A DNA stretch of 50,089 bases from an uncultured Duncaniella sp. (GCA_910586305.1 CAJUGS010000022.1:1-50089); one strand, 5' to 3'. Positions 1-9,264 are shown, counted from the first letter of the stretch. Translations and numbers: made by a program. Notes: generated by a model not told the origin, from the sequence alone.

Positions 1-212
1 TTGATTTGGCTGCCATAAAAATTTTATTGAATCAAATTTAAACAGTTTCTTAAATCTAATACCATGAAAAACTTGTCACAAAGATATGCTGTTTTTGGTA
101 TTTCACCAAATTTTTGTATAGAAAAATTTATTGGAATAACATTATTTAACATATGCGATTTCCAAGTGTGTGGTCGGTGAGCTTTCAGAATGTTTTTTTA
201 TGAGATAATAAA

Positions 213-240
213 CGAGTGACAACCAGGTGGTTGCCACTCG
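213..240 (-). terminator. Hairpin downstream of the DUF2807 gene
   Basis: Inverted repeat of 12 bp with one mismatch (213-224 with 229-240) and a 4-nt loop. Read leftward it is followed by a T-rich stretch (TTTATTAT). It lies 40 nt after the DUF2807 stop codon and probably ends that transcript. Positions 1-212 are AT-rich and I see no convincing gene there. Confidence 0.5.
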
Positions 241-279
241 CAAATCACTGCCTCACGGCAATTTTTCAATATATAAAAG

Positions 280-1044
280 CTATTTCTTGTTCTTCACTGA
301 TGAAATGCCAGATGTCGATGATTTCAGCCGTGTGACATTGCATTTTATTTTGGATGCTCCCGACGCACGAGTCGAGCCGGTTGTGGCTTTGAGTTTGGAT
401 GCGCTGATGCTGCTTGCACCTGAGGCTGTGAAATTGACTTCGGTGGCTATTCCGTCGATTTCGGCCGATGAACCTCCCGATACGTTAATATTAGCTCTTG
501 ACACATTGGCATTGTCTGCCTCGAAAGAGGAGCCTTGTGAAATGTTGGCATCAAGTGTGGTGCAATTGAGCGATTTCTCAAATTCCAACTCCGAGCCTTG
601 GCTACAGTTGGCTGTGACGCTTGTGGCCGAGACGGGATGTGAGAATTCCACGCTGGAACCTGATGTTGTCTTTATCTTCATAGCACCCGAGACTGAGAGT
701 TTGCCTTTTACTTCTATTTCTGAACCTTGGGAGGCATAGTATCCGGCAATAGCGGGAGCCGTGAGTACAACTTTGATTTTTCCGTTGTCATTGAATCCTG
801 TATTGCCGCTGAAATCGATGTTCAGAACTCCGCGGGAAAGATTGATTTTAAGCTGGTCGGCATACTTCTTGTCGATATATGCTTTGACTGAGACATTTCT
901 CGAGGGAGTGTATTCCACCTCGATACCTCTACGGCTGTTGATTGAGCCGATATGTCCCTTGATATCATAGGTCTTGCATATTGTCTGGGCTGAGGCCGCG
1001 AGGGTCACGAGCAATGCTGCGAGTGAAGTAAAGAGATGTTTCAT
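280..1044 (-). CDS. DUF2807 (head GIN domain) secreted protein
   Basis: 254-aa exported protein of the DUF2807 or putative auto-transporter adhesin (head GIN) family, common in Bacteroidota envelopes and of unknown function. Residues 1-19 form a type I signal peptide ending in ASAQ. The rest is a repetitive, Ser/Gly/Asn-rich beta-helix-like sequence with recurring short motifs such as ASQGS, NCSQGS and ASGAS. I start it at the ATG at 1044. The frame stays open upstream, but the 60 extra residues are Arg/His-rich and precede the signal peptide, so they are not believable. It is monocistronic: upp ends 83 nt upstream and a hairpin follows. An 8-bp inverted repeat lies just before the start. Sure of family and export, not of role. 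Confidence 0.85.
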   Translation of the reverse strand: MKHLFTSLAALLVTLAASAQTICKTYDIKGHIGSINSRRGIEVEYTPSRNVSVKAYIDKKYADQLKINLSRGVLNIDFSGNTGFNDNGKIKVVLTAPAIAGYYASQGSEIEVKGKLSVSGAMKIKTTSGSSVEFSHPVSATSVTANCSQGSELEFEKSLNCTTLDANISQGSSFEADNANVSRANINVSGGSSAEIDGIATEVNFTASGASSISASKLKATTGSTRASGASKIKCNVTRLKSSTSGISSVKNKK

Positions 1045-1057
1045 GATGACTGATTGG

Positions 1058-1085
1058 TTATACGTTTTTCTAAGAAGACGTATAA
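1058..1085. promoter_or_regulatory. 8-bp inverted repeat upstream of DUF2807 gene
   Basis: TTATACGT (1058-1065) and ACGTATAA (1078-1085) are perfect inverted copies separated by 12 nt, starting 14 nt upstream of the DUF2807 start codon. This could be an operator for a dimeric regulator or a 5'-UTR hairpin. I see no clear TAnnTTTG box beside it. Confidence 0.3.
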
Positions 1086-1127
1086 AACACCTTGAAGTGA
1101 CAGGAAACAGCTTTGTTTTAACATTTT

Positions 1128-1781
1128 TTATTCTTTTATGCCATATGCAAGATCGCCGGCATCGCCGAGCCCGGGCACTATGTATGAGTGGGCGTTTATT
1201 TCGGGATCGATGGCTCCGAGCCACAGTGTGGTCTTCTCGGCGGGGAAGGCTGACTTAACATAGTCGACGGCTGCCTGCGACGAAATCACCGAGCAGATGT
1301 GGATGTGACGCGGTGTGCCCTTGGTGAGGAGGGCGCGGTAGGCCAGGTCCATGGATGAACCTGTGGCAAGCATGGGGTCTACCAGAATTAGGGTTTTGCC
1401 GTCAAGTTTTGGAGAGGCTATGTACTCGATGAATACATCGAAGTTGTCTTTTTCGCGATATTTGCGGTAGGCTGATACGAATGCGTTCTGTGCACGGTCG
1501 AAGTAGGACAGAAATCCCTGGTGGAAGGGGATGCCTGCCCGGAATATGGTGGCGAGTACCACCTGCTCGTCCATCACGTCGTCCATTGAGGTGGCCAGCG
1601 GTGTGGTCACTTCTTCCTTGCGGTAGCTGAGGCGCCGCGATATTTCATAGGCCATGATCTGGCCTATGCGCTCGAGGTTGCGGCGGAAGCGGAGCATATC
1701 ATTCTGGATGTTGACGTTGCGGAGCTCGCTGAGATACTGGCTGACCAGCGATGGTGTTTCGGCAAAGTTTATGATTTCCAT
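1128..1781 (-). CDS. upp: Uracil phosphoribosyltransferase
   Basis: 217-aa cytosolic enzyme joining uracil and PRPP to give UMP and pyrophosphate (pyrimidine salvage). The PRPP-binding loop LVDPMLATGSS and the C-terminal uracil-binding segment IVPGLGDAGD are both present, and length matches the family (about 210 aa). It is the last gene of a leftward run, beginning 11 nt after the end of the radical SAM gene. The PGLGDAGD motif separates it from PyrR and other phosphoribosyltransferases. Confidence 0.96.
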   Translation of the reverse strand: MEIINFAETPSLVSQYLSELRNVNIQNDMLRFRRNLERIGQIMAYEISRRLSYRKEEVTTPLATSMDDVMDEQVVLATIFRAGIPFHQGFLSYFDRAQNAFVSAYRKYREKDNFDVFIEYIASPKLDGKTLILVDPMLATGSSMDLAYRALLTKGTPRHIHICSVISSQAAVDYVKSAFPAEKTTLWLGAIDPEINAHSYIVPGLGDAGDLAYGIKE

Positions 1782-1792
1782 ATTCTACTTTT

Positions 1793-2674
1793 TTATAATG
1801 AAAGCAATGATTTTTCAACGAGGTGTGTGAACTGGTAGTTTTTGAGTCCCCACCGTGGGTAGATGAGGAGTTCTGACGGAGCCTGTGAGACAAATCGCTC
1901 TATGGCTATATCTGAGCGCAGTCGGCGGGTTATCTTTGCGCATAGCAAGGCGTATTGCTCGGGGCTGAAGCGTGGGATGTCGTAGAGCCCTGACTCTACG
2001 TCGGCGGCCATACGTGTGCCGCGAAGGAGCTGTAGCTGATGTATTTTGACAGTGTCGACGGGGAGCAGGTTTACTCTGTCGATTGTGGTGAGCATATCCT
2101 CCTCGGTCTCGCCTGGAAGGCCCATTATGAGATGCAGCCCCACTGGTATACGGGCTTCGGCAGTGATGCGGACTGCTTCGGCCGTCTGTTCCCATGTGTG
2201 GCAGCGGTTCACCCGTTGCAGTGTGGTGTTGTGGGAGCTCTCCGCGCCATATTCCATCATGACCCATGGCAGTCGGGCAAGACGAGTAAGAAGGTCGCGG
2301 TCCACGCAGTCGGGACGTGTCCCGATTATTATTCCTTTGACTCCGTCCACGGCAAGAGCCTCGCGGTAGAGGCCCATGAGACGGTCGGTATCGGTCGAAT
2401 GTGTGTTGGTATAGGCCTGGAAATAGGCCAGATAGTTCATCTCGGGATATTTGCGTGCAAAGAACTGTTTGCCGCGTTCAATCTGGGCCGTCACCCCTTC
2501 AAGCTCTCGGCAGTAGGCCGGCGAGAACGAGTGGTTGTTGCAATAGGTGCATCCGCCACGTCCGATGGTTCCGTCGCGGTTGGGACATGAGAACCCCGCG
2601 TCAACGCCGAGTTTTTGCATCTTGCCTTGGAAATGAGAGGCGAGAAAGTCGGAGAAATCGCGGTGTATCTTCAT
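1793..2674 (-). CDS. TIGR01212-family radical SAM protein (YhcC-like)
   Basis: 293-aa radical SAM protein of the YhcC/TIGR01212 type, whose substrate is not established. The cluster cysteines sit in the longer family-specific spacing C30-x11-C42-x2-C45 within CPNRDGTIGRGGCTYC, rather than the usual CxxxCxxC. The Gly-rich SAM-binding stretch HLIMGLPGET lies near the middle. The start codon overlaps the aroC stop by 4 nt (ATGA), so the two are probably translationally coupled. YhcC-like proteins are sometimes placed with tRNA or envelope genes; nothing here settles the role. Confidence 0.88.
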   Translation of the reverse strand: MKIHRDFSDFLASHFQGKMQKLGVDAGFSCPNRDGTIGRGGCTYCNNHSFSPAYCRELEGVTAQIERGKQFFARKYPEMNYLAYFQAYTNTHSTDTDRLMGLYREALAVDGVKGIIIGTRPDCVDRDLLTRLARLPWVMMEYGAESSHNTTLQRVNRCHTWEQTAEAVRITAEARIPVGLHLIMGLPGETEEDMLTTIDRVNLLPVDTVKIHQLQLLRGTRMAADVESGLYDIPRFSPEQYALLCAKITRRLRSDIAIERFVSQAPSELLIYPRWGLKNYQFTHLVEKSLLSL

Positions 2675-3747
2675 ATGCGGGCGGCACGGTTGAGCAGAAG
2701 AGAGTCAAGTATCACCATGGCTGCCATTGCCTCGACTATGGGGACAGCGCGTGGCACCACGCACGGGTCGTGGCGTCCCTTGCCCTTGAGAGTGATGGTG
2801 TTGCCGTGGTCGTCAATGGTCTCCACATCCTGCATGAGTGTGGCCACGGGTTTGAAGGCCACGCGGAAATATATGTCCTCTCCGTTGGAGATTCCACCCT
2901 GTATGCCTCCGGAGTGGTTGGTGGCCGACCGGGCCGGGTCGAGATCACCGGGTAGGAATCGGTCGATTACCTCGCTGCCACGCGATGCGACTCCTGCAAA
3001 CCCCATGCCGTAGTCAAAGCCCTTGGCGGCGTTGATCGACATCATTGCTGAGGCAAGGCGTGCTCCGAGACGCCCCATCACCGGATCGCCCAGCCCGACG
3101 GGACAGCCTCTGACCACACAACTAACAATGCCGCCGATGGTGTCGCCGTCGGCTTTCACGTCGAGTATGAGTTTCTCCATCTCCGCGGCCTTGGCCGGGT
3201 CGGGACAGCGTGTCGGATGGTTTTCGGTGAGCGAGAGGTCGAGGGTGGTATAGTCACCGTTGACAGCGATATGTCCCACCTGCGAGGTATAGGCGGCTAT
3301 GCTTATTCCGTGTTGTTCGAGAGCCTGGCGGGCAAATGCTCCGGCCACCACGCGAGTGGCTGTCTCTCTTGCGCTTGACCGTCCGCCGCCACGATGGTCG
3401 CGCAGACCATATTTTGCAGTGTAGGTATAGTCGGCATGAGATGGGCGGAAAGCGTGGCGTATGTGTTCGTAGTCGGCACTATGCTGGTTCTCGTTGCGGA
3501 TTATGAATCCTATGGGACAGCCGGTGGTCACCCCTTCGAAGAGTCCGGAGAGAATTTCCACAGTGTCGCTCTCCCTGCGCTGGGTGGTGAGGGCGCTTTG
3601 TCCGGGACGCCGGCGGTCGAGTTCGGCCTGTATGCGTCCGAGGTCGATTTTGACCCCTGCCGGCATTCCGTCGATAACTCCTCCTATGGCTGCGCCGTGT
3701 GACTCGCCAAACCCGGTGAAGCGAAAGATGGTTCCTATGGTGTTCAT
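2671..3747 (-). CDS. aroC: Chorismate synthase
   Basis: 358-aa enzyme of the last shikimate-pathway step, converting EPSP to chorismate with reduced FMN. The N-terminal signature GFGESHG, the RPSHAD segment and the HRGGGRSSARET substrate/FMN loop are intact, and length is normal. It starts 19 nt after the ybaK stop codon and overlaps the downstream radical SAM gene by 4 nt, so ybaK-aroC-yhcC-upp look like one transcript. No other aro gene is in the window. Confidence 0.97.
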   Translation of the reverse strand: MNTIGTIFRFTGFGESHGAAIGGVIDGMPAGVKIDLGRIQAELDRRRPGQSALTTQRRESDTVEILSGLFEGVTTGCPIGFIIRNENQHSADYEHIRHAFRPSHADYTYTAKYGLRDHRGGGRSSARETATRVVAGAFARQALEQHGISIAAYTSQVGHIAVNGDYTTLDLSLTENHPTRCPDPAKAAEMEKLILDVKADGDTIGGIVSCVVRGCPVGLGDPVMGRLGARLASAMMSINAAKGFDYGMGFAGVASRGSEVIDRFLPGDLDPARSATNHSGGIQGGISNGEDIYFRVAFKPVATLMQDVETIDDHGNTITLKGKGRHDPCVVPRAVPIVEAMAAMVILDSLLLNRAARI

Positions 3748-3766
3748 GCTTTGATTCTGGTTGTGT

Positions 3767-4252
3767 TTATTTGTCCACTGCTATGTCTGCAATTGTGGCA
3801 TGGCAGTAATCGATGAGGGAAGATGGCGAGAGCTTGAGCTGCAGCCCGCGTACTCCTGCCGACACATATATAATATTGTCGTCTGTGGCAGTGGTGTGGA
3901 AAAATGTCGGAAAAGTTTTTTTCATGCCTATGGGCGAGCATCCGCCACGTATGTAGCCGGTGAGCGGGAGGAGTTCTTTCATTGGAATCAGCTCGGCCTT
4001 TTTCGCACCTGCTGCCTTGGCAGCTTTCTTGAGGTCTACTTCCATATTGCCTGGAATGACGCACACGAAATATCCCGCTTTCTCTCCGTGGAGCACGAGG
4101 GTCTTGAACACCCGGCTGATATCTTCGCCAAGCTCTTCGGCTACGTGCTCGGCAGCCAGGTTGTCCGGATCGACGGTGTAGGGGATAAGCTCGTAGGCCA
4201 CCTTGGCCCGGTCGAGTAACCTTGCGGCATTTGTCTTGTTTATCTTTTCCAT
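3767..4252 (-). CDS. ybaK: Cys-tRNA(Pro) deacylase, YbaK/EbsC family
   Basis: 161-aa trans-editing protein that hydrolyses Cys-tRNA(Pro) in E. coli; its specificity here is inferred from family. The GYIRGGCSPIGMKK segment, with the catalytic-region Gly-Gly-Cys-Ser-Pro, is typical of YbaK rather than ProX or the INS domain. I use the ATG at 4252. An upstream TTG at 4261 would add only three residues. A TAACTTTG box lies 7 nt before this ATG, so the message may be nearly leaderless. First gene of the ybaK-aroC-yhcC-upp run. Confidence 0.9.
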   Translation of the reverse strand: MEKINKTNAARLLDRAKVAYELIPYTVDPDNLAAEHVAEELGEDISRVFKTLVLHGEKAGYFVCVIPGNMEVDLKKAAKAAGAKKAELIPMKELLPLTGYIRGGCSPIGMKKTFPTFFHTTATDDNIIYVSAGVRGLQLKLSPSSLIDYCHATIADIAVDK

Positions 4253-4258
4253 AATTCG

Positions 4259-4266
4259 CAAAGTTA
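4259..4266 (-). promoter_or_regulatory. Bacteroidota -7 box for ybaK operon
   Basis: TAACTTTG on the minus strand matches the TAnnTTTG consensus of the primary sigma factor of Bacteroides. The distance of 6 nt to the ybaK ATG (4252) puts transcription start at or next to the start codon. I see no clean -33 TTTG. Confidence 0.5.
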
Positions 4267-4316
4267 ATCAATTATTCGCAATCGCGGACAATTGCGTGCC
4301 ACTATCTTTAGAAATT

Positions 4317-4358
4317 TACGGTGTGGGCTTGAACGTGTCCGGCTCAGGATACACCGTA
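4317..4358 (-). terminator. Weak hairpin at the 3' end of the ccsBA gene
   Basis: 8-bp perfect inverted repeat (4351-4358 with 4317-4324) with a 26-nt loop. One arm lies just inside the coding end. Read leftward it is followed by AATTTCT. Possible terminator separating the cytochrome operon from ybaK. Confidence 0.35.
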
Positions 4359-6356
4359 GCTGTGCAGACCGCTGAGCAGGTAGTTGACACCGAAGTAGGT
4401 CATAAGCACCGACAGGAAAGCTAAGAGAAGATAAAGGTTGATACACCTGTCGTTACGGAACGCTGTGAATGTCCGGTCGTGGAGCGGAAAAGAATATATG
4501 ATGAATGTCACAAGCGCCCATGTCTCCTTTGGGTCCCACCCCCAGTATCGGCCCCAGGAACGGTCGGCCCATATAGCTCCGACAAATATTCCGGCTCCAA
4601 GCAGGAACAAGGCGGGATAGAGGAGGAGGCGCGAGGTGTCGGCGCTGCCTCGTCCGGCAAGTCCGATAGCCGAGTTGAGCGCTATGATTGCGAGAAGTGC
4701 ATAGGCGCTCATCACCAGCATGACGTGAAGCGAAAGGAGTCGTGATGCAAGTACGGGCACCAGCGGGCTCACTGCCGGATTGCGCGAACTCATCATTGCG
4801 ACCATGAGGGAGGCTCCGCACACCAGAAGCCCGAGCGGGACTATTGACTGAAGTCGTGGTGTGCACACCACAGCCGTCAAGGCTGAACACCAGGCCAGAC
4901 AGAGCATGGTCTCATAGCCTGTGGCGAGCGGGATATGACCTCCCGCAATCCACCGCATGGCAATGACAGACGAGAGATAGAGCAAGATGGCCCAGGCGAC
5001 AACTGTGGCACCACGGCGCAGCCTGCAGAGTCCGACCAAGCCCCCTGAAAAGGCCACAATGGCAGCCAGAAGGGGATAGTAGGTGATATTATAGAGTTTT
5101 TCGGCACTGATTGCGACAGGTGATGGCAGACGGTCGGAACCGACACTCCGTTGCCATATGCTGAAATCCTTGAGGCGGGAGTCGGCGTTTCGGTATCGTC
5201 CTATTGCTATGTCGGAGGCTATTTCTTCCAGTCTGACAGAGCCTTCGAAACTGTCGCCGGCAAAAATCGCCGGCAAGCGTCCGGCCACAACTGAGGAAAT
5301 GAATGTAACTTTCTCGTCGTCGGACAGCAGGTCACGACTTATGTGTGAGCCATCTTCGAGCAGTGGTTTCAGTATGTATCCGTCGCGTGTGAACAGTTCG
5401 GACAGAGAGACACGTTTCTTTCCGAGCAGTTCGCGGGCTTCACGGCTGTGGAGTGTGATGAACGGTTCGTGTTTCCAGCTGTCATAGTAATATATCCAGC
5501 CGGTCAGGACCTGTTCGGCCGATAGTCCTTCGTAGCTGTCACTACCGTAGACTTTGTTGCAGAAGTCACGGGCAAAAGTCTGAGCCGGACATATACGTCC
5601 GCCCGACACCACAAATATGTCTCCGAATGTTCGAGCGAGTGGAGCCTGGAGGGTGCGTGGCTGGCTCCAGGACAATGAGGGAAGGAGAATGAGAGCGGGA
5701 AGAAGAGATTTGCGTAAAAGCAAGTGAAATCGCGGACTGCCGGCCAGAACTACAACCATCGAGATGAACAGGATTGCATAGGCTGTGAAACTGACCATCC
5801 TGCCCCATGGATCGTGTGACACGGAGAGAGTGGCGGTGCCTGCTCCGATTGACGACTGGGTAAACCTGTAGCCGCGGTGGTCCACAACGTGGTTCATGGA
5901 CACCCGTTCCTCACGGCCATCTATGAGGAGGATACTGAAATAGTCGCGTACAGCCACCTCAGAGGAGTGGTATTCAGTGCCACATTCAACAAGCGAAATC
6001 TCAAATGGAAATTCACCTGCCGATCCGTCTGAGAGAGTCCAATGGGTCACCGGACTTTCGCCGGATGTCAGCTTGATATTGCCATGTTCGCCGGTGAACC
6101 TGGTCATGGCGGCACCTGCGAGAATAAGGACAAGAGAAAGATGTAGCAGGAGAGAGCCGAAGCCCATGGCCATCCGTCTGGCCAGGACTACGGCAATCCC
6201 TGTCACGGCCGTCGCCCCCCAAAGCCCTGTCAATATTGGCGACAGATATATACATCTTGTCGCAACCTCTGTCCCAGCGAGTTTTTCGACAATTGTCGCA
6301 CTCACAAGTAGGAGGGTGATAGTGACGAGTAGCAAGAAGGGCAGACGGGAAGACAT
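4344..6356 (-). CDS. ccsA: Fused ResB-CcsA cytochrome c biogenesis protein (CcsBA)
   Basis: 670-aa integral membrane protein that moves heme across the membrane and attaches it to CxxCH apocytochromes (system II). The N-terminal third is ResB/CcsB-like: four hydrophobic segments (about residues 5-25, 45-62, 68-88 and 195-215) flank a periplasmic domain. A large extracytoplasmic loop follows. The C-terminal CcsA half has many membrane segments and the heme-handling signature WGWDPKETW at about residue 605, with conserved His in GGHIP. It follows the DHOR gene by 64 nt with no promoter visible between them. The partner need is obvious: the neighbour has two CxxCH motifs. Fused CcsBA proteins are known in Bacteroidota and Epsilonproteobacteria. 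Confidence 0.9.
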   Translation of the reverse strand: MSSRLPFLLLVTITLLLVSATIVEKLAGTEVATRCIYLSPILTGLWGATAVTGIAVVLARRMAMGFGSLLLHLSLVLILAGAAMTRFTGEHGNIKLTSGESPVTHWTLSDGSAGEFPFEISLVECGTEYHSSEVAVRDYFSILLIDGREERVSMNHVVDHRGYRFTQSSIGAGTATLSVSHDPWGRMVSFTAYAILFISMVVVLAGSPRFHLLLRKSLLPALILLPSLSWSQPRTLQAPLARTFGDIFVVSGGRICPAQTFARDFCNKVYGSDSYEGLSAEQVLTGWIYYYDSWKHEPFITLHSREARELLGKKRVSLSELFTRDGYILKPLLEDGSHISRDLLSDDEKVTFISSVVAGRLPAIFAGDSFEGSVRLEEIASDIAIGRYRNADSRLKDFSIWQRSVGSDRLPSPVAISAEKLYNITYYPLLAAIVAFSGGLVGLCRLRRGATVVAWAILLYLSSVIAMRWIAGGHIPLATGYETMLCLAWCSALTAVVCTPRLQSIVPLGLLVCGASLMVAMMSSRNPAVSPLVPVLASRLLSLHVMLVMSAYALLAIIALNSAIGLAGRGSADTSRLLLYPALFLLGAGIFVGAIWADRSWGRYWGWDPKETWALVTFIIYSFPLHDRTFTAFRNDRCINLYLLLAFLSVLMTYFGVNYLLSGLHSYGVS

Positions 6357-6420
6357 CGTGAATATATTTAGGGGTCGTGTGTAAGTTTTGGAATATGGTG
6401 GTATTGGAAACTATTATTGA

Positions 6421-8064
6421 TCAGATGGCATCTACAAATTTCACAATTGCATCACGGTCGGTCTTGGGGAGCGCCCGGAATTTTTCGATGCTGTATCGTG
6501 CATCGCTCTGTGGCGAGTAGCCATGCCACATTATCGCCTCCATGGCGTTTCGTGCCCGGCAGTCGTGCAGACGGTCTGCTGCGGATGAGCCTGTGACACG
6601 CTGGTGGAGTCCGCGCGCCCATAACGGGGCTGTGCGACACCAACCGGTGCGGATATCGTTGGCCATATGCAGTTTGTGCTGCACCATATCCGTGTAGGGC
6701 CAGATAGTCTGATAGGGATAGCGTGGCAACTCGTCGCCTTTGAAGAAGCGGGCGGGATCGCGTATTTCGTCGGCACCGGTAGTCCACGACGGGCGGTGGC
6801 AGTATGCACAACCGATTTCCTCGAATTTTTCCTTGCCCTTGATTACTTCCGGGTCATCGGCACCTCTCACCGCCGGCACGGCGAGTCCGCGGTGCCACAC
6901 CATGAGATCTGTATATTCGTCGTCGGTCATTTCGGCTGGCAGATTCTTGGAATTGAGATATGAGAGTATGCGTGTCTCCATATCTCCTTCCCACCATTCC
7001 GGATGTTTCCTGTCTGGGTCAACCTTGGCAAGATAGGTGTCGAATCCGGCCTGTACTTCCGGGTCTTTGGCCGAATAGGCGGCCCACGTTCCTGCCGCAT
7101 CCATGTAGTGGTATCGGCGGTCTGAGCGAGTCACGTTGGTGATGTTCCATATGGCGTTTGCTCCGGCGGCATCCTGGAGAGGTCCGCGAGAGAGTGCATA
7201 GGTGAAGCGTCGTGGATATTTTGTGCCGTCGCCTTGCAGGGAGTTGCTGTACATTCCCACCCATTCGCCTCCGGCAAAGAAGGCCGGGTTTAGTCCGTTG
7301 GGTAGAAATCCGTCGGCTTCTTCTTTACGATACTGTGCCAGAAGGTCGGCATCGTCTATGGCATCAAGAAGTCCCGATCCGAAAATACCGATGGTGCTTT
7401 CGAGTTTCACCTCGTATGGCTCGTTTATTTCAAATCCGCGGCGATAGGCATATACGGCCTCCTTGGGCATAGAGACTTCGGGATAGATGAGTTCGTATGT
7501 CTCTCCGTCAGGAAACTTGTTGCCCCATTCGTCGGTGGCATTGAGCCATTTCACAGAGATTTTGCTTTCGTCGACGGGAGCCTTGAAGGGTGCCACAGCA
7601 TGACTCTGGGGCATACCTGCAAGCCAGCTTACATAGGCGTCGGTCTCGGGGTTGTAGACCACGAGAAGGCATCCGTTGCCGATTTCGTCGGTTGAAAATC
7701 TTCCTTCAGGGACTCTCTGTCCGTGGCTGTAGCCGGGGTGGCAGTGCATACACGAGGTGCGTATGTAGGCCGGTCCGAGTCCCGAGCGTACTCCCGTAGA
7801 ATTGGTCATGAAGGACTTCTCGAAGAGTGCTTCGCCGTTTTTGAACTGGCGGTACATACCGGCATTCTCCACGGCGGCCGAAGGCTGTTCGAGGGCGTTG
7901 GCCGTGGTGAGGAAAGATGTGCCGAGCTGTCCTCCAGAGTAGTACCATTCGGGCATTTCTATCTCAGTGGCCGAGGTGTCGTCCCTGATTTCGTCGTCGG
8001 AACACGATGAGGCCGTGAGCATAAACATTGATGCTGCGATGGCCGTATAGGTAAATTTGCTCAT
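6421..8064 (-). CDS. Di-heme oxidoreductase (DHOR, c-type cytochrome) lipoprotein
   Basis: 547-aa lipoprotein of the di-heme oxidoreductase family (putative peroxidase, PF06537-like). Signal peptide with lipobox ASSC, lipidated Cys21. Two c-type heme motifs: CMHCH at residues 105-109 and CAYCH at 419-423. It lies 10 nt downstream of the imelysin gene and upstream of ccsBA, which would supply heme ligation. Family members often sit beside imelysins in iron-responsive operons. Electron donor and acceptor are unknown. The annotation peroxidase is only a family guess, as no turnover-specific residue can be checked by eye. Confidence 0.88.
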   Translation of the reverse strand: MSKFTYTAIAASMFMLTASSCSDDEIRDDTSATEIEMPEWYYSGGQLGTSFLTTANALEQPSAAVENAGMYRQFKNGEALFEKSFMTNSTGVRSGLGPAYIRTSCMHCHPGYSHGQRVPEGRFSTDEIGNGCLLVVYNPETDAYVSWLAGMPQSHAVAPFKAPVDESKISVKWLNATDEWGNKFPDGETYELIYPEVSMPKEAVYAYRRGFEINEPYEVKLESTIGIFGSGLLDAIDDADLLAQYRKEEADGFLPNGLNPAFFAGGEWVGMYSNSLQGDGTKYPRRFTYALSRGPLQDAAGANAIWNITNVTRSDRRYHYMDAAGTWAAYSAKDPEVQAGFDTYLAKVDPDRKHPEWWEGDMETRILSYLNSKNLPAEMTDDEYTDLMVWHRGLAVPAVRGADDPEVIKGKEKFEEIGCAYCHRPSWTTGADEIRDPARFFKGDELPRYPYQTIWPYTDMVQHKLHMANDIRTGWCRTAPLWARGLHQRVTGSSAADRLHDCRARNAMEAIMWHGYSPQSDARYSIEKFRALPKTDRDAIVKFVDAI

Positions 8065-8074
8065 ATCCGGCAGA

Positions 8075-9226
8075 TTATTTTCCTAACTGGTTGTACACTT
8101 CTTCAAGCACGTCGACAAGATCGGTGCCTACGACTTTCACTGCTTTGTCGGCGGCAGATCCTGTTGCGTTGAGGGCGAATGGTTCGGGAATAGCGGCAAT
8201 TGCTGCGATGGATTCGTCGATGGCCTCGCGCATCTTCGTGTCAAGAGTTGGATTGACGCTTTTCACATAGTCCGAGATGGATGCGTCACCGCCTGCCGAT
8301 CCGAAATACGAGTTGCTTATCGATCTGATGTTGTCCTGGAAGTCCTCGATTGAGTTGAGGCTATAGGGCGATTCTATGTAATTGCGGTCGTCCGTGTTTG
8401 TCGCACCGTTGGGTCGTCCGATCTTTGTGCTTCCTACTTCGTCGGCTATGTCGATGCATCCCTGTATGATTTCCTCGGCTGCTTCCTGGAAGGTCTTGTA
8501 GATCGAACCTGCCCGGCCTGCGTTTTTCATCATGTCGCCGTGGTTCTTGTCCTTGTCGAGATCGGCGTCGGTGAGTATCTGCTGCTTGAGAGAGCCGATA
8601 TTGTCTGTTCCTGCCCAACAAGCCTCGAGGCATACGCACTGGTTGCGGAGGTCCTCGGCCACCATCACGAGATACTTCAGTTCCTCGGTGGTATAGTTGG
8701 TAGAATGCAGGCGTGATGCAGTGCCGTCGGCGGTCAGTTCATACAGCATATATTCGATGGAGTGGAATCCAAGTAGTCCGTAGCCGAAATTGTTGTCGAG
8801 AGAATAGTCGGCACCCTTGCGTATGGCCTCGAGCAGACGCTCCATTGCGTCCTTGTCCAGCGGCCAAGAATCGATGTGTGGATCTATGTTGTAGTCGGCT
8901 GCCGGGCCGAAGAGAAATGCCTCGGACAGCTCCCAGTAGCGTCGGGATTCCTTCCAGGCTTCGGCGGCCGCCTTGATGTCGGCCTCGGTGAGTGTGCCTT
9001 CGGAGTGACGTGTCTGTATGTCGACACATCGGTCGTAGAGGTTTACCGCTGCGTCTGCCATTCCCTTGTAGGTGGGTCTGACGGTGTGGTCTACGTAGGC
9101 GGTTACGGCGTGTGAGAGAGCCTCTTCCTTGGCACTCACAGTGTCATCGACAGGGTCGCTCTCAGAACATGAGAATGTGGATACGGACATGAGCCCGGCG
9201 AGGGCGATAGTTGTAAATTTCTTCAT
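8075..9226 (-). CDS. Imelysin-family (M75-like) lipoprotein
   Basis: 383-aa lipoprotein; lipobox-type end TFSC with Cys20. Imelysin fold evidence: the GxHxxE motif as GFHSIE (153-158), the FLFGPAADYNIDPHIDSWPLD stretch (about 104-124) and repeated helical segments. Imelysins (IrpA, the EfeM/EfeO domain, insulin-cleaving membrane protease) are periplasmic or surface proteins linked to iron uptake; peptidase activity is doubted for most. Sits between the outer-membrane barrel gene and DHOR, spaced 38 and 10 nt, consistent with one transcript. Confidence 0.88.
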   Translation of the reverse strand: MKKFTTIALAGLMSVSTFSCSESDPVDDTVSAKEEALSHAVTAYVDHTVRPTYKGMADAAVNLYDRCVDIQTRHSEGTLTEADIKAAAEAWKESRRYWELSEAFLFGPAADYNIDPHIDSWPLDKDAMERLLEAIRKGADYSLDNNFGYGLLGFHSIEYMLYELTADGTASRLHSTNYTTEELKYLVMVAEDLRNQCVCLEACWAGTDNIGSLKQQILTDADLDKDKNHGDMMKNAGRAGSIYKTFQEAAEEIIQGCIDIADEVGSTKIGRPNGATNTDDRNYIESPYSLNSIEDFQDNIRSISNSYFGSAGGDASISDYVKSVNPTLDTKMREAIDESIAAIAAIPEPFALNATGSAADKAVKVVGTDLVDVLEEVYNQLGK

Positions 9227-9264
9227 GGGTGTGGAATATGTTGATTGTATGGAGGTTTACGTAA

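Noticed and set aside
280..1224. Longer version of the DUF2807 protein with 60 more N-terminal residues
   Set aside because: The extra part is Arg/His-rich, overlaps the end of upp and would hide the signal peptide.
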